DNA of 64,000 nucleotides, from the NCBI RefSeq assembly GCF_900079775.1, contig NZ_LT556036.1, positions 299,270 through 363,269 on the forward strand, written 5' to 3'. The position numbers and the translations under genes were made by a program. The notes beneath the pieces were generated by a model. That model was given only the letters and a program-made list of their open reading frames with translations. It was not told where the DNA came from and did no database searches. Of the stretch, positions 43,335-53,346 are shown one piece after another (within the stretch, counting starts at the first letter, position 1; each line of letters begins with the position of its first letter). The stretch is from Leyella lascolaii. Its GTDB lineage: Bacteria; Bacteroidota; Bacteroidia; Bacteroidales; Bacteroidaceae.

Positions 43335-43660
43335 AGCTTGAAGATTTGTTCCATCAGTTGCCATTTCTCTGTTGATGGTGCTGTCGGGTCGCAACCTTGG
43401 AACTGGGCAACGTATGCTTCCCACTCCGCCTGTCTGGGCAGGGTGGCCAACCTTGCATTGTCCTTTTCCCAGTCGAAGTCATCCACCGTATCCATAATCA
43501 TGAACGATGTGTGTCCATGAAGGTAGATTTGCATGTCAAGTATGCCTACCGAACGAATGCCTTCCTTTATTTCCGGCCATACACGTCTGTGCACCTCTAC
43601 GTATGCCTCTATGGCTTGTGCATTGTCGGGGAAGGTGAGTATTTGACAATATCGTTTCAT
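43331..43660 (-). CDS. L-rhamnose/L-fucose mutarotase family protein
   Basis: A 109-residue protein of the RhaM/DUF718 fold: VEVHRRVWPEIKEGIRSVGI, then IYLHGHTSFMIMDTVDDFDW and a C-terminal WQLMEQIFKL. The family interconverts alpha and beta anomers of deoxyhexoses. Next to an MFS permease and GDP-fucose genes, an L-fucose role is likely, but L-rhamnose cannot be excluded. Its stop overlaps the permease start. Confidence 0.8.
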   Translation of the reverse strand: MKRYCQILTFPDNAQAIEAYVEVHRRVWPEIKEGIRSVGILDMQIYLHGHTSFMIMDTVDDFDWEKDNARLATLPRQAEWEAYVAQFQGCDPTAPSTEKWQLMEQIFKL

Positions 43661-43677
43661 TGCGCGTGAGGGATCTG

Positions 43678-44859
43678 TTAGAACTTGTCACCAGAATTAC
43701 GACGGCGGATGGTCAATCGGATGGCTCCTTCGGGAATGCTGTCTTCATCCCTGCATACCAAAGCAAGGTAGCCGCCACCTCCGGCACCTGGCATTTTCCA
43801 CGCCAACACTCCGTCCATGACGGAGTATTTGTCTATATATTCTTGTACTCCGGGTTGCATCATGGCGGGAAACATGGCTACTTGCGCCTCGAAAGAAGCC
43901 TTGTAGGCAGAAGCAAAGTGTTCAAGGTCACGGCTTAGAATAGCATTCCAGCATTCATCAGCGGCTGTGGTGAGTGCCCGCACATGTTGCGCATCTATCT
44001 GTACCCCCTCTATTACCGAACAGCCATCTCTGCGTGGGAACATCGGCACCAAACACAACCTTTCTTCCAGCCAATTCAAGACCTCCTCATCGTGACATGA
44101 TTCGAAATGCGTGGGCCAGTAGTGTCCGTCATAATAATGGCGTACCAAACCGGGCATACAAATTCCTATGGCATCTTGTGCGCCAGAGATAATCCCGTCC
44201 GACCTTTCGGGGTCATTCTCGAAGCAGAACACCAGACGGGCGAGCATTTCTGGATCCATATCGGGCAATTTATACGGCCAAATGCTGCGGATGCGGTTAC
44301 GGGTGGAGGTGGATAATCCGCACCTGTCTTGTATCTCAAAGGTGGGTTCGAGGGATATGGTTATCGCCCAACCTGCACCGTATCGAGATACATACGGCTG
44401 GTCAATCCAAGTCCCGGCCAAATCCAGTCGGGTCGGTATGGAGCAAGTTTGCTTTTTAAGGTCGGTGCTGGAGCGGGCGGTCAATCCTTCCGACGGGGTA
44501 CGTGGCAACACGATGTATTCCATTCCCATTCGACGGCATAGGGCCTCTTTTTCGTCAGAGGCACCATCCTCATTCACAACAAAGATGTCGGGCCGCAACT
44601 GTTCCACGGTCGGCACAAAATCCATTACTCCGTCACCGACGTTAATGAAGGCATCCTTTACGTAGCGAATGGCTTTGACCATGAACAATCGTTCTTTTTC
44701 AGGATAGACGGTACGGTGTTTCTTGTAATGCAGGATGGTTTCATCAGAACCGATGCCCACATAAAGGTCGCCATATTGGGCGGCTTGACGGAAAAATTCC
44801 ACGTGTCCGCTGTGCAACAGGTCATAACAACCTGATACAAATACTTTCTTCGGTGTCAT
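43678..44859 (-). CDS. Nucleotidyltransferase/GHMP-like fusion protein
   Basis: A 393-residue protein. Residues 1-135 form a cytidylyltransferase-like domain (VFVSGCYDLLHSGHVEFFRQ with the HSGH site, and a late RSSTDLKK). Residues 140-393 resemble GHMP-type sugar kinases (IPTRLDLAGTWIDQP, SGAQDAIGICMPGLVRHYY, KMPGAGGGGYLAL). The arrangement could phosphorylate and activate a sugar such as fucose or a heptose, but neither substrate nor activity can be read off. Cotranscribed with Fcl, the mutarotase and the permease. Confidence 0.65.
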   Translation of the reverse strand: MTPKKVFVSGCYDLLHSGHVEFFRQAAQYGDLYVGIGSDETILHYKKHRTVYPEKERLFMVKAIRYVKDAFINVGDGVMDFVPTVEQLRPDIFVVNEDGASDEKEALCRRMGMEYIVLPRTPSEGLTARSSTDLKKQTCSIPTRLDLAGTWIDQPYVSRYGAGWAITISLEPTFEIQDRCGLSTSTRNRIRSIWPYKLPDMDPEMLARLVFCFENDPERSDGIISGAQDAIGICMPGLVRHYYDGHYWPTHFESCHDEEVLNWLEERLCLVPMFPRRDGCSVIEGVQIDAQHVRALTTAADECWNAILSRDLEHFASAYKASFEAQVAMFPAMMQPGVQEYIDKYSVMDGVLAWKMPGAGGGGYLALVCRDEDSIPEGAIRLTIRRRNSGDKF

Positions 44860-44860
44860 A

Positions 44861-45802
44861 TTATCTTTCTGCTCGCATAGGATTGTTTAAGAAATCATCG
44901 TAAGCCAACCGAATGCCGTCTTCCAGTTCCGTCTTGTATCTCCAGCCCAAGGCAGTAGCTTTCGACACATCGAGCAGCTTTCTCGGCGTACCGTTAGGAC
45001 GGGTTGTGTCCCAGCGTATTTCGCCTGTAAAACCGACAATCTTGGCTACTAATTCTGTGAGTTGCTTGATGGTGAGTTCCTTGCCCGTACCGGCATTAAC
45101 AGTTTCGTTACCCGAATAGTTGTTCATCAGGAATACACATAGGTTGGCGAGGTCGTCCACATACAAGAACTCGCGCAATGGTGAACCGTCACCCCAGCAA
45201 GTTACATACGCCAATCCTTGCTCTTTTGCCTCGTGGAAGCGGCGTATTAGGGCTGGCAGCACGTGGCTGTGTTCGGGATGATAATTATCATTTGGCCCGT
45301 AGAGGTTGGTGGGCATCACGCTGATGTAGTCAGTACCGTACTGGCGGTTAAGGAATTCACAGTACTTCAAGCCGGAAATCTTTGCCAACGCGTATGCCTC
45401 GTTGGTTTTTTCCAATTCGCCTGTCAACAGACAACTTTCCTGCATTGGTTGCGGTGCCATTCGTGGATAGATGCACGACGATCCGAGAAACTCCAGCTTC
45501 TTGCATCCGTTCTCCCACGCGGCATGGATGACGTTCATTTCCAAAATCATGTTCTCATACATGAAATCAGCAAGGGCAGACAGGTTGGCAACAATACCAC
45601 CCACTTTGGCCGCCGCAAGGAACACATATTCGGGCTTTTCTTCGGTGAAGAACTTCTCCACCGCTTCCTGCCGTGTCAAGTCCAGTTCCTTATGGGTACG
45701 GGTAACGATATTCGTATATCCCTGCCGTTCCAGTTCCCGCACAATGGCTGAACCCACCATGCCCCGGTGCCCAGCCACGTATATCTTTGAATCTCTTTCC
45801 AT
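44861..45802 (-). CDS. fcl: GDP-L-fucose synthase
   Basis: A 313-residue short-chain dehydrogenase-type epimerase/reductase with NADP loop GHRGMVGSAIVREL, SCIYP with the catalytic serine, and the YALAKISGLKYCE active-site tyrosine and lysine. It converts GDP-4-keto-6-deoxy-D-mannose to GDP-L-fucose. It lies 36 bases downstream of gmd, as in other fucose loci. Confidence 0.92.
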   Translation of the reverse strand: MERDSKIYVAGHRGMVGSAIVRELERQGYTNIVTRTHKELDLTRQEAVEKFFTEEKPEYVFLAAAKVGGIVANLSALADFMYENMILEMNVIHAAWENGCKKLEFLGSSCIYPRMAPQPMQESCLLTGELEKTNEAYALAKISGLKYCEFLNRQYGTDYISVMPTNLYGPNDNYHPEHSHVLPALIRRFHEAKEQGLAYVTCWGDGSPLREFLYVDDLANLCVFLMNNYSGNETVNAGTGKELTIKQLTELVAKIVGFTGEIRWDTTRPNGTPRKLLDVSKATALGWRYKTELEDGIRLAYDDFLNNPMRAER

Positions 45803-45838
45803 TTTGTCAATTCTTCATTTTTCGTTCTTCATTCTTCA

Positions 45839-46927
45839 TTATTTGACGATTCCTTTCTCCAAATATTCAGCGAGGTTCGTGCGCACACGCTCACCGGCAC
45901 GCTCCACAGCTACTTTTGCCATATCAGCATCAACCATCAGCTTCACCAATTGCTCGAATGCGGTCTTTTGCGGGTTCCAGCCCAATTCCCGTTTGGCCTT
46001 GGCCGGGTTACCCCAAAGGTTGACAACATCGGTAGGGCGGTAAAAGTCCGGTGACACTTCCACCAACACCTTGCCGGTCTTCGTGTCGATGCCTTTCTCA
46101 TTTTCGCCTTCACCCTCGAAGCGCAATTCTATTCCGGCATAGCGAAAAGCCAATTGGCAGAACTCGCGCACAGAGTGTTGTTCACCCGTGGCGATTACGA
46201 AGTCTTCCGGTTTATCGTTTTGGAGTATGAGCCACATGCACTCTACATAGTCCTTGGCATAGCCCCAGTCGCGCAGCGATGACAGATTGCCGAGGTACAG
46301 TTTCTCTTGCTTGCCTTGGGCAATACGCGCGGCGGCAAGGGTGATTTTCCTTGTCACGAAAGTTTCGCCCCGGCGTTCACTCTCGTGGTTAAACAGAATA
46401 CCCGAACAGCAGAACATATTGTACGCCTCGCGGTACTCTTTCACAATCCAGTAACCGTAGAGCTTGGCCACGGCATACGGGCTGTATGGGTGGAATGGTG
46501 TGTTCTCATTCTGCGGCACTTCCTCCACCTTTCCGTAAAGTTCAGAGGTGGAGGCTTGATAGATACGGCAAGTTTCCGTTAAATCGCATTGACGCACGGC
46601 CTCCAAAATACGGAGTACGCCTGTCGCATCCACATCCGCTGTAAACTCCGGTGAATCAAATGACACCTGCACGTGACTTTGAGCCGCCAAATTGTATATT
46701 TCATTAGGCTTCACTTTCTTCACTACCTGTAGGATGCTCATTGAATCTCCCAAATCGGCATAGTGCAAGTGGAAATTCGGATGTCCTTCCAAGTGCGCGA
46801 TACGTTCGCGGTAATCCACAGACGAACGGCGTATTGTGCCATGCACATCGTAACCTTTCTCCAATAGAAACTCGGCCAGGAACGAACCGTCCTGACCTGT
46901 AATGCCTGTAATAAGAGCTTTCTTCAT
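45839..46927 (-). CDS. gmd: GDP-mannose 4,6-dehydratase
   Basis: A 362-residue protein with the NADP-binding opening [33 protein letters not shown] and [20 protein letters not shown]. The Thr-Ser/Glu/Tyr/Lys catalytic set is visible in [16 protein letters not shown] and the YxxxK helix. It makes GDP-4-keto-6-deoxy-mannose for Fcl. Supply of GDP-fucose fits the GT10 fucosyltransferase in the same locus. Confidence 0.93.
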   Translation of the reverse strand: MKKALITGITGQDGSFLAEFLLEKGYDVHGTIRRSSVDYRERIAHLEGHPNFHLHYADLGDSMSILQVVKKVKPNEIYNLAAQSHVQVSFDSPEFTADVDATGVLRILEAVRQCDLTETCRIYQASTSELYGKVEEVPQNENTPFHPYSPYAVAKLYGYWIVKEYREAYNMFCCSGILFNHESERRGETFVTRKITLAAARIAQGKQEKLYLGNLSSLRDWGYAKDYVECMWLILQNDKPEDFVIATGEQHSVREFCQLAFRYAGIELRFEGEGENEKGIDTKTGKVLVEVSPDFYRPTDVVNLWGNPAKAKRELGWNPQKTAFEQLVKLMVDADMAKVAVERAGERVRTNLAEYLEKGIVK

Positions 46928-46948
46928 ATTTGTATGAAAATTTAAATG

Positions 46949-47779
46949 TTATTTTTCCAAAACAGATTTCCTTATTTTTCCACCATAAATCCATTTTATC
47001 ACAAATTGCGGTAACAGCCTGAATCCAAAGCGCATAATCGGATATATGTATTTCCATGAGAATATTCCGAAAAGACGGTATATTCCATGAATATAAATTT
47101 TAAATTCGTTTACGGCTTTCTTTCTGCTCCGCCTTTTAAATACCTCGTCATTACGTCTAAAATACAATACCACATCTTTCACATTGCCTATTTTATATCC
47201 GCTGCACAGTGCATCAAACCATAAGGCTATGTCTTGAGTCGTCCTGTAATTTTCATTATAACTTAATCCATTATCAAACATTGCTTTTCTCATCATCACC
47301 GCAGGATGAGCCAACGGAGATGCTTTATGTATATATTCAAGCACCTTTTGGTTATCTAATGGATAATGCCTGACATTCAAGCACTCATTATCATCATTAA
47401 ACTCTTGTATGGCACCACCGACAATCGCCACATCGGGATGTGCGGCAAGGAAATTCACCTGCCGTTCAAAGCGCAAGGGATGCGAAATGTCATCACTATC
47501 CATTCGGGCGATTAAATCGCCTTTCACCTTCTTAATTCCCTTGTTTAGCGATTTGGTAAGCCCCAAGTTTTTCGCATTCACGACTACTGCTAACTTTTTA
47601 CAAAGCTGCCGCTGCCATTTGCTGATAACTTCGTGCAAATTTTCATCCAACGGGCCGTCTTCTATAAGGACGATTTGGTCGGGTTTCAACGTTTGGTCAG
47701 TCCATACACTTTTAATGGCCCTGTCTAAATATTCGGGCTTCTCGGATTCATACACCGACATCAAAACAGAAAGTTTCAT
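46949..47779 (-). CDS. Family 2 glycosyltransferase
   Basis: The start at 47779 (MKLSVLMSVYESEKPEYLDR) gives 276 residues and avoids an implausible extension. The GT-A fold is visible: nucleotide-binding start, DQIVLIEDGPLDE, LIARMDSDDISHPLRF with the DxD metal motif near residue 89, and TTQDIALWFDAL. It adds a sugar to the capsule repeat unit at the inner membrane. Confidence 0.85.
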   Translation of the reverse strand: MKLSVLMSVYESEKPEYLDRAIKSVWTDQTLKPDQIVLIEDGPLDENLHEVISKWQRQLCKKLAVVVNAKNLGLTKSLNKGIKKVKGDLIARMDSDDISHPLRFERQVNFLAAHPDVAIVGGAIQEFNDDNECLNVRHYPLDNQKVLEYIHKASPLAHPAVMMRKAMFDNGLSYNENYRTTQDIALWFDALCSGYKIGNVKDVVLYFRRNDEVFKRRSRKKAVNEFKIYIHGIYRLFGIFSWKYIYPIMRFGFRLLPQFVIKWIYGGKIRKSVLEK

Positions 47780-47879
47780 TTTACTTAGAAAGAAACAATA
47801 ACATTCACAAGCCATGGCAAGGCTGCCACGACCTCAATAAATTGAAATAAAGATTATTACAGCTTCAACAAAACTGTTG

Positions 47880-48840
47880 TCACAATTTTATTTTCGAGCG
47901 CACACCGTCTGATGCCTGTTTTAATAAGTAGGCTAAAACAAAACTTATGGCATAGACACACAAAGTGGATAAAAGCGCACTGTTTGAATAGTCGTTAAAT
48001 AATGCAATGTTTCTGGCAAATGGATGATGAACAAAATAAATCTGGAAACTGTACGCGGCTATTAATGCCATGATTTTACCAACCTTGATTTTGCAAAACA
48101 GAAAATATAACAGAACAATAGTCGTTAGACCTGATATGCAAGCCCCGTAGTAATAAGGCAAATGGCCGATAACCAGAAGTTCTTCATCGATACTCCAATA
48201 ATATAACAGGTTTGCAATGACAGATATGGGCAGAAGCCAATTCATCTTCTTGCTTTGAAGATACTCAACAATCAACCTTGCATACATGAAAATAACGGCA
48301 CACATAAACATTACTAAGCAAAAATAATCGGGAAGTCGCTTGATTTCCAAGGCAATCTGTCCTGCGATACAAACCAAAGCCAAAATGAGGACGGTGCGGG
48401 GCTTGTTCTTGCATTTTTCTAAAACAGCGAACATGAAATAACATGCCACTATCATCGTCACGAACCAAAGGTGTCCTATATATGGCAATTTGGAAAACCA
48501 TCCCAACATAAAATAATTCAGTATCACACTCCGGGGAGAAAGTTCGACGCCATTTATCAATTGGAAGATTATGTAAAGCGTCAGAAATATCCAAAGCTCG
48601 GGGAGTAATCGTGCAATCCGTCTTTTCAAGAAAGAGAACGAATTACCCCCCCGATTTAGTTTTGTTAACATTCAATCCAATCAACAGAGCGGACATTGCA
48701 AAAAATACAAAGTTGTATGTTCCACCCAAATATTGACCTGCCGGACTACCCATTCCGTCAAGGCCATAAAATACGTGACAAAGGACTATTAATAAAACCG
48801 CAACAGCCCTGATGCCATCAAATTGTAATAATCTACTCAT
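47880..48840 (-). CDS. Integral-membrane O-acyltransferase, interrupted at a G7 tract
   Basis: The first frame begins MSRLLQFDGIRAVAVLLIVL with the conserved histidine in VLCHVFYG, and reaches a stop just after seven G (- strand, 48652-48646). The second frame carries the remaining membrane helices (RRIARLLPELWIFLTLYIIF and LWFVTMIVACYFMF onward) to 47880. Six G would join them as NKTKSGGNSFSFLKR. Acyltransferase_3 proteins acetylate or otherwise acylate surface polysaccharide. Phase variation or an indel error are the alternatives. Confidence 0.75.
48646..48652. repeat. G7 homopolymer (C7 on + strand) at an acyltransferase frameshift
   Basis: Seven C on the + strand sit exactly where the acyltransferase frame is broken. 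Loss of one base restores a complete protein. Confidence 0.8.
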
Positions 48841-48841
48841 G

Positions 48842-50098
48842 TTAAGAAATATTTACGTAGCACAATTGCCGTCTGCCATTGTAGACCGTGTCGAAAAAAA
48901 TCTGTTTCCCATCGTCCGAGAATCTTGGGTGCAAGTCGCACCGGCACTCATTCATATAAACCGTGGATTGGTACACTTCCAACAAATGGCTTACAGTATC
49001 GGCATTACTGTCATACAAGAACAAATGCTGCATTCTACTTCTGTCCGGATAGGTATCGAATACAATTAAGTTGCCGTGGCACGAAGGATGCCCGTCACCA
49101 TAACCCGTTTGCGACATCGCATGGTTACAAGTTATCACGCCATCCGTGATATTACAATAGTAAAAAGCATCTTTGCCGTCATGCCTGAAATATCCTAGGA
49201 TTTTAGCATCATCAACCCAACAACAATGGCTGACCATCCCTTCGTCCACGAGGACTTTCATTTGCTTGAAATCGGAGTATATCAACCGGTCAAAACGTCT
49301 TTTTCCCAAGTAATACCGGTGTATGAAGATAAACCCTTTCCCGTCAGGACTTATCATGATATGGTTGACCACATGGAAGCAATCGTCGAAGATAGGTTTT
49401 GCATCCAACCCGACAATATCTTTAAGGCTATGTACCAAAACCGCTTTTCGGGTGTTAAAATCGACCCTGAATATCCCGTCGTTTGAAAGTCCTTTCATTT
49501 CTTCGTCCGATAAAGGGGGCAAATTGCGATACCCGTAATCGGCTCTTAATTTCATAATCCGGCGGTAATTAATCGAAAGGAAATAATTGCATTTGTAAGA
49601 ATCTTGAACCGGCATGTCAAATTCAGCTGTGATTTTTCGCTCTTTCAATGAATACACTTTTGCACCATAATGATTCCCTGCCACGCAATTGAAAATAATC
49701 TTGTCATTATCGAGCCATTGCGACCTTGCCCCTTGTTGCCAGTTATATGAACTCGTCTGACCTATTTTGATGTTTTCGCCATTCTTGGTTTTGACTATAA
49801 CATCGATGAACGTGTCGGGCGATGGACGTTTTTTAGTGGGTCGTGACGAGGTGCAATGGAAAAGTATGTTCCCGTTTTTACTACAAGGTTTATCATAATA
49901 CCCAAAAAATGTTTCCCCGCCATTTGCCACAACATGATTAATTTCAGAAACCCGGTTGTCGCATATCTTTTCAACATAGCTTTTTTTGTATACAACCGCA
50001 TTCAGTTTCACATAAAGCCATTTCACTGCACGTTTCACAGTGGGAAACGAAGATAGCAGCGATGCCACCATCCGTTCTTTCGCGCCGAATTCTGCCAT
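48842..50098 (-). CDS. Beta-propeller-like protein in the polysaccharide locus
   Basis: A 418-residue soluble protein of repeated strand blocks: NGNILFHCTSSRP, then SYNWQQGARSQWLDNDKIIF, GKGFIFIHRYYLG, and a last block LHPRFSDDGKQIFFDTVYNG. The pattern resembles TolB/oligogalacturonate-lyase-like propellers that occur in capsule loci. The catalytic role is unknown; it could process or modify polysaccharide. It has no signal peptide. Confidence 0.6.
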   Translation of the reverse strand: MAEFGAKERMVASLLSSFPTVKRAVKWLYVKLNAVVYKKSYVEKICDNRVSEINHVVANGGETFFGYYDKPCSKNGNILFHCTSSRPTKKRPSPDTFIDVIVKTKNGENIKIGQTSSYNWQQGARSQWLDNDKIIFNCVAGNHYGAKVYSLKERKITAEFDMPVQDSYKCNYFLSINYRRIMKLRADYGYRNLPPLSDEEMKGLSNDGIFRVDFNTRKAVLVHSLKDIVGLDAKPIFDDCFHVVNHIMISPDGKGFIFIHRYYLGKRRFDRLIYSDFKQMKVLVDEGMVSHCCWVDDAKILGYFRHDGKDAFYYCNITDGVITCNHAMSQTGYGDGHPSCHGNLIVFDTYPDRSRMQHLFLYDSNADTVSHLLEVYQSTVYMNECRCDLHPRFSDDGKQIFFDTVYNGRRQLCYVNIS

Positions 50099-50101
50099 AT
50101 T

Positions 50102-51103
50102 CTATTTAAGGTATTTGTGTTTCAAGCGGTTGATAACCATCACTTGAATCTTTTTAAAGTCGATGAAAGATGTGTCGCTTTTTATCACAAGCATCTTTTT
50201 TCCCGCGTCGGGATTCATCTTGTCAAACTCGCTTGCGAGAAGCGCAAACAGGTTGTACTCGTCCAGCACCTGCGATTTCGCTTCCAAAATCGCAGCCCGG
50301 CGTTGGGAGTACATGTCATTGGCTACGGCATCGTCTATAAGCCTGATGGCTGCCTCGGCATCATGTATGTCGATTGGCAGGAAAGCCTCTTGGCTGAAGT
50401 ATTCAGACAAATTGGGGCAGCCGTAATAGAATGGGAAAGCACCGCCAAGATAACTGTCGGCCAACTTCTCGGTCCAATAGTGCGGGTAAGAAGAATTTTC
50501 AATGCAGATATGATATTGGTAGGGGGCTATGACATCCCATTTGTCAGAAAAGTCCCTGAAACCATGGCCGTACAAGTCGAGGCTGTCGCTGTAATGCTCT
50601 TTCAGCTTCATGGCAAACGCTATACGATCTTTATGCCCCTGTGTGAAACACTTGTTGCTTGTTATGATTGAAATCAGTTTGCTTTTTACCGGTATGCCGA
50701 CATTTTTAAGACTGTCATAGTCTTGGCTGTACTCCACTTCTACATTTTGACCATCGGCCTTAGTGATTTTCCCGATGTGCCACGGTTGGGCCGGCTGCAT
50801 CAGTTGCATATTACGGTGGCGTATCTTTTCTTGAACGGATAAGACCCGTGCGAATTGCTTGACGAATGCATGCGAATAGTGGTACACCGTTTCGGGTTCC
50901 CCTGTTATGAACAGGGTGTTGTCAGGGCTGCATTTGCAACATTCCGTTTTACGTTGCCCTTTGCTGTACACCGCCCAAAAGTCGGCCTCTGGAATATCCT
51001 CGTTAATGTGGAAATGATAATTTCCCCAAACGAAGCCTCTGCCGGGCAATTGCCGGTTGCATCCGGCGTTGTCACTTGCTATTGACAGTTTTACGTGATA
51101 CAT
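50102..51103 (-). CDS. GT10 family fucosyltransferase
   Basis: A 333-residue protein with the donor-binding region typical of alpha-1,3/4-fucosyltransferases: YQYHICIENSSYPHYWTEKL followed by DSYLGGAFPFYYGCPNLSEY. GT10 enzymes use GDP-L-fucose, which Gmd and Fcl of the same locus would supply. The 10 residues before the family core look intact. It starts 24 bases after the cupin gene stop. Confidence 0.85.
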   Translation of the reverse strand: MYHVKLSIASDNAGCNRQLPGRGFVWGNYHFHINEDIPEADFWAVYSKGQRKTECCKCSPDNTLFITGEPETVYHYSHAFVKQFARVLSVQEKIRHRNMQLMQPAQPWHIGKITKADGQNVEVEYSQDYDSLKNVGIPVKSKLISIITSNKCFTQGHKDRIAFAMKLKEHYSDSLDLYGHGFRDFSDKWDVIAPYQYHICIENSSYPHYWTEKLADSYLGGAFPFYYGCPNLSEYFSQEAFLPIDIHDAEAAIRLIDDAVANDMYSQRRAAILEAKSQVLDEYNLFALLASEFDKMNPDAGKKMLVIKSDTSFIDFKKIQVMVINRLKHKYLK

Positions 51104-51127
51104 ATGTAATGAATGATATTTGATTGT

Positions 51128-51472
51128 CTAATCTGTTGTTGCACACCCGATTGTCAATATGGCCGCATCAGTCAGTGCCTTGATGCCATGAGGCTGTCCG
51201 GCCATGACTTGGATAAAATCGCCTTTATGCAATTGTAGCTGTTGAGACTCTACTTGAACAGACACCTCGCCTTCAACGATGAGAAAGCATTCTTCCATTG
51301 TGGGGTGAACGTGGATTTCTGATTGCTCCCCTTTACTTAATTTTGTCACGGCTATTTGCGCCAGGCGGGTTTCGGTCTCGTCATTTCCCAACAGGACTTT
51401 TTTGCTACCAATGCCATGAGCCGTGGCTACCGCTGCCACCGAAGCAATGTTTCTTACAATTCCCATTTTCAT
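51128..51472 (-). CDS. Cupin-domain protein
   Basis: The start at 51472 (MKMGIVRNIASVAAVATAHG) gives 114 residues and overlaps the preceding stop only lightly. A cupin core with metal-site residues is visible: SEIHVHPTMEECFLIVEGEV and KGDFIQVMAGQPHGI. Cupins in polysaccharide loci include sugar ketoisomerases, but no substrate can be given. It lies between an acyltransferase and the fucosyltransferase gene. Confidence 0.7.
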   Translation of the reverse strand: MKMGIVRNIASVAAVATAHGIGSKKVLLGNDETETRLAQIAVTKLSKGEQSEIHVHPTMEECFLIVEGEVSVQVESQQLQLHKGDFIQVMAGQPHGIKALTDAAILTIGCATTD

Positions 51473-51477
51473 GATGC

Positions 51478-52444
51478 TCAAACCGGCTTGAACACGGCTT
51501 TCCAATCATATTCCCCGTCTTTGAAAGTCTGGGAGAATATGCGTGAAGCGCACCTCAGCAGGTAAGCCACAACGAATATTATCAAAAACATCAGCGGAAT
51601 GTTCAATGGGAAAATACCGTTCATGGCATCGGTAAACAAGACTCCTTGCACGATGTATATTTCAAGGCATAGCCCGCCTATGAATTTTATGCACCAACCT
51701 ACGTACCGGTTTTCGTAACAGCGTTTCATTTGCCGACTGCTGCACACTTTATAGAAATAATAGGTCGTGCCGAGCAACGGCAAAAGCGAAATTATCTGCC
51801 ATTGGTTAATGACATGATTGCGAGTGCTGCCTATCACGACGGCATAAAATGCCATCACACACAGGAACAACTTACCCGCATCGAGCCAAAAATTGAAATT
51901 CAACCCTTGACGGGGCATCTTCCCCACGATTGCCCCAAAAAGCATGAACAAGAAATAATGCAACCATTTGAAATATGTGGCACCATACATACCCCATCCT
52001 TCAGGCCAATCTATAATAAGGTAGACGGCAAGTACTGCCACCGAAGCCATTCCAAAAGCCGTCCACAACTTGCCCGGCATCAACTTACGAATAAACCACA
52101 GGACGACATAATATAGCATTATGCAAGTAACAAACCACCCCCCCCCCGTGAATCACGGTGAATTTCATGTCATTTTGATGGTTGAATACAAAAGCTGCAA
52201 TGATTGCCCATGCAAACACTGTGGGGTAAATGCGGTTTATCCGGCGTTTATACCAATTGTCGAAACGCCCCATCGTTCCCAAGAAAAGGGTGAAACCCGA
52301 AGCGAAGAAAAACAGCACATCGCCAATGGCACCGCCAGTAGCTAAAAAGCTATATTTTCCATACAGCAACTCCATGTGGGAGTTGGTAATGACCAAAGCC
52401 GCAAAAAACTTCAGAATGTCAATACTAATATCTCTCTTGTTCAT
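51478..52444 (-). CDS. Integral-membrane O-acyltransferase, interrupted at a G10 tract
   Basis: The frame begins MNKRDISIDILKFFAALVITNSHMEL (start at 52444, histidine in TNSH) and runs to a stop after ten G on the - strand (52147-52138). The second frame continues MLYYVVLWFIRKLMPGKLWT through about eight helices to 51478. Nine G would join them as HGGGWFVTCIMLYY. This is a second acyltransferase_3 gene broken at a G tract in the same locus, which strengthens a phase-variation reading. Confidence 0.8.
52138..52147. repeat. G10 homopolymer (C10 on + strand) at an acyltransferase frameshift
   Basis: Ten C on the + strand coincide with the frame break; nine would restore the reading frame. Confidence 0.85.
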
Positions 52445-52460
52445 TTCTTTGCTGTGAGCA

Positions 52461-53342
52461 CTAATTTTGATAATATCGGATTGCCGATTTGAAGGTGTGG
52501 TATGAAACATTACTATAAAAAGACCTTTTAATAAAAGCACGACGTTTAACGCCATACTGTAGCATCAGACCTTTTCTATAAGTAATCAATCGTCTTAGTA
52601 TTGTAAACACTTTACTCCTTGATAAAAGTTTCCAAACAAAATCAGGATATGGGAGGGAACCATTATATAATGAAGCAATCTCACTCAAATACTTTTCCTT
52701 TTGTGTTTTTGAAATACTTTCTGTTCTTCTCATAAATGCGGCTAAAGGTATATCTACTGGGAAAAAAAACGTGTATTGAGCGAATTTTCGCCATAAGTCA
52801 TAATCGCCAGCCAAGCGTAAAGAAGTGTTAATCCCTCCGCTTTTTACATACAAATTTCTTCTCCAGAACATACTTTCTTGCATCAAGAAACCATAGGCAT
52901 TTTGATGAAAATATCCTCGAGCTATGTCCTTACGACGTTTAGCCCCCACTTGAGGGAATATATCCGTCAAAATTCGACTTTCATTAATATATGCTGGACG
53001 TCCACCTATCCAATCTATTTCTTTATACTTTGTAAAAATTTCATTAACAAGGCGGAATGTGTGTGGAAAATATGTATCATCTGCATTTATGTATGCCATG
53101 ATATCACCTGTTGCTTTCGCAAACCCTTTTGCTATGGCATCATACATACCATTGTCAGGTTCAGATATGATTACAGATATTCGATCCTTGTATTTATTGA
53201 TTATTTCTAAAGACCTATCGGTAGAACCTCCGTCGACTATGATATATTCTAATTCATCATAATTTTGAGAGATTACTGACAGTATCGTTCCCTCAATATA
53301 CTTTTCCATATTATAGCATGGAGTGACAACTGATATTTTCAT
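52461..53342 (-). CDS. Family 2 glycosyltransferase
   Basis: A 293-residue GT-A protein: MKISVVTPCYNMEKYIEGTI, IIVDGGSTDRSLEI, and the DxD region in IMAYINADDTYFPHTF. The late AGDYDLWRKFAQYTFFF is typical of GT2 enzymes in exopolysaccharide loci. Acceptor and donor unknown. Confidence 0.85.
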   Translation of the reverse strand: MKISVVTPCYNMEKYIEGTILSVISQNYDELEYIIVDGGSTDRSLEIINKYKDRISVIISEPDNGMYDAIAKGFAKATGDIMAYINADDTYFPHTFRLVNEIFTKYKEIDWIGGRPAYINESRILTDIFPQVGAKRRKDIARGYFHQNAYGFLMQESMFWRRNLYVKSGGINTSLRLAGDYDLWRKFAQYTFFFPVDIPLAAFMRRTESISKTQKEKYLSEIASLYNGSLPYPDFVWKLLSRSKVFTILRRLITYRKGLMLQYGVKRRAFIKRSFYSNVSYHTFKSAIRYYQN

Positions 53343-53346
53343 ACTA

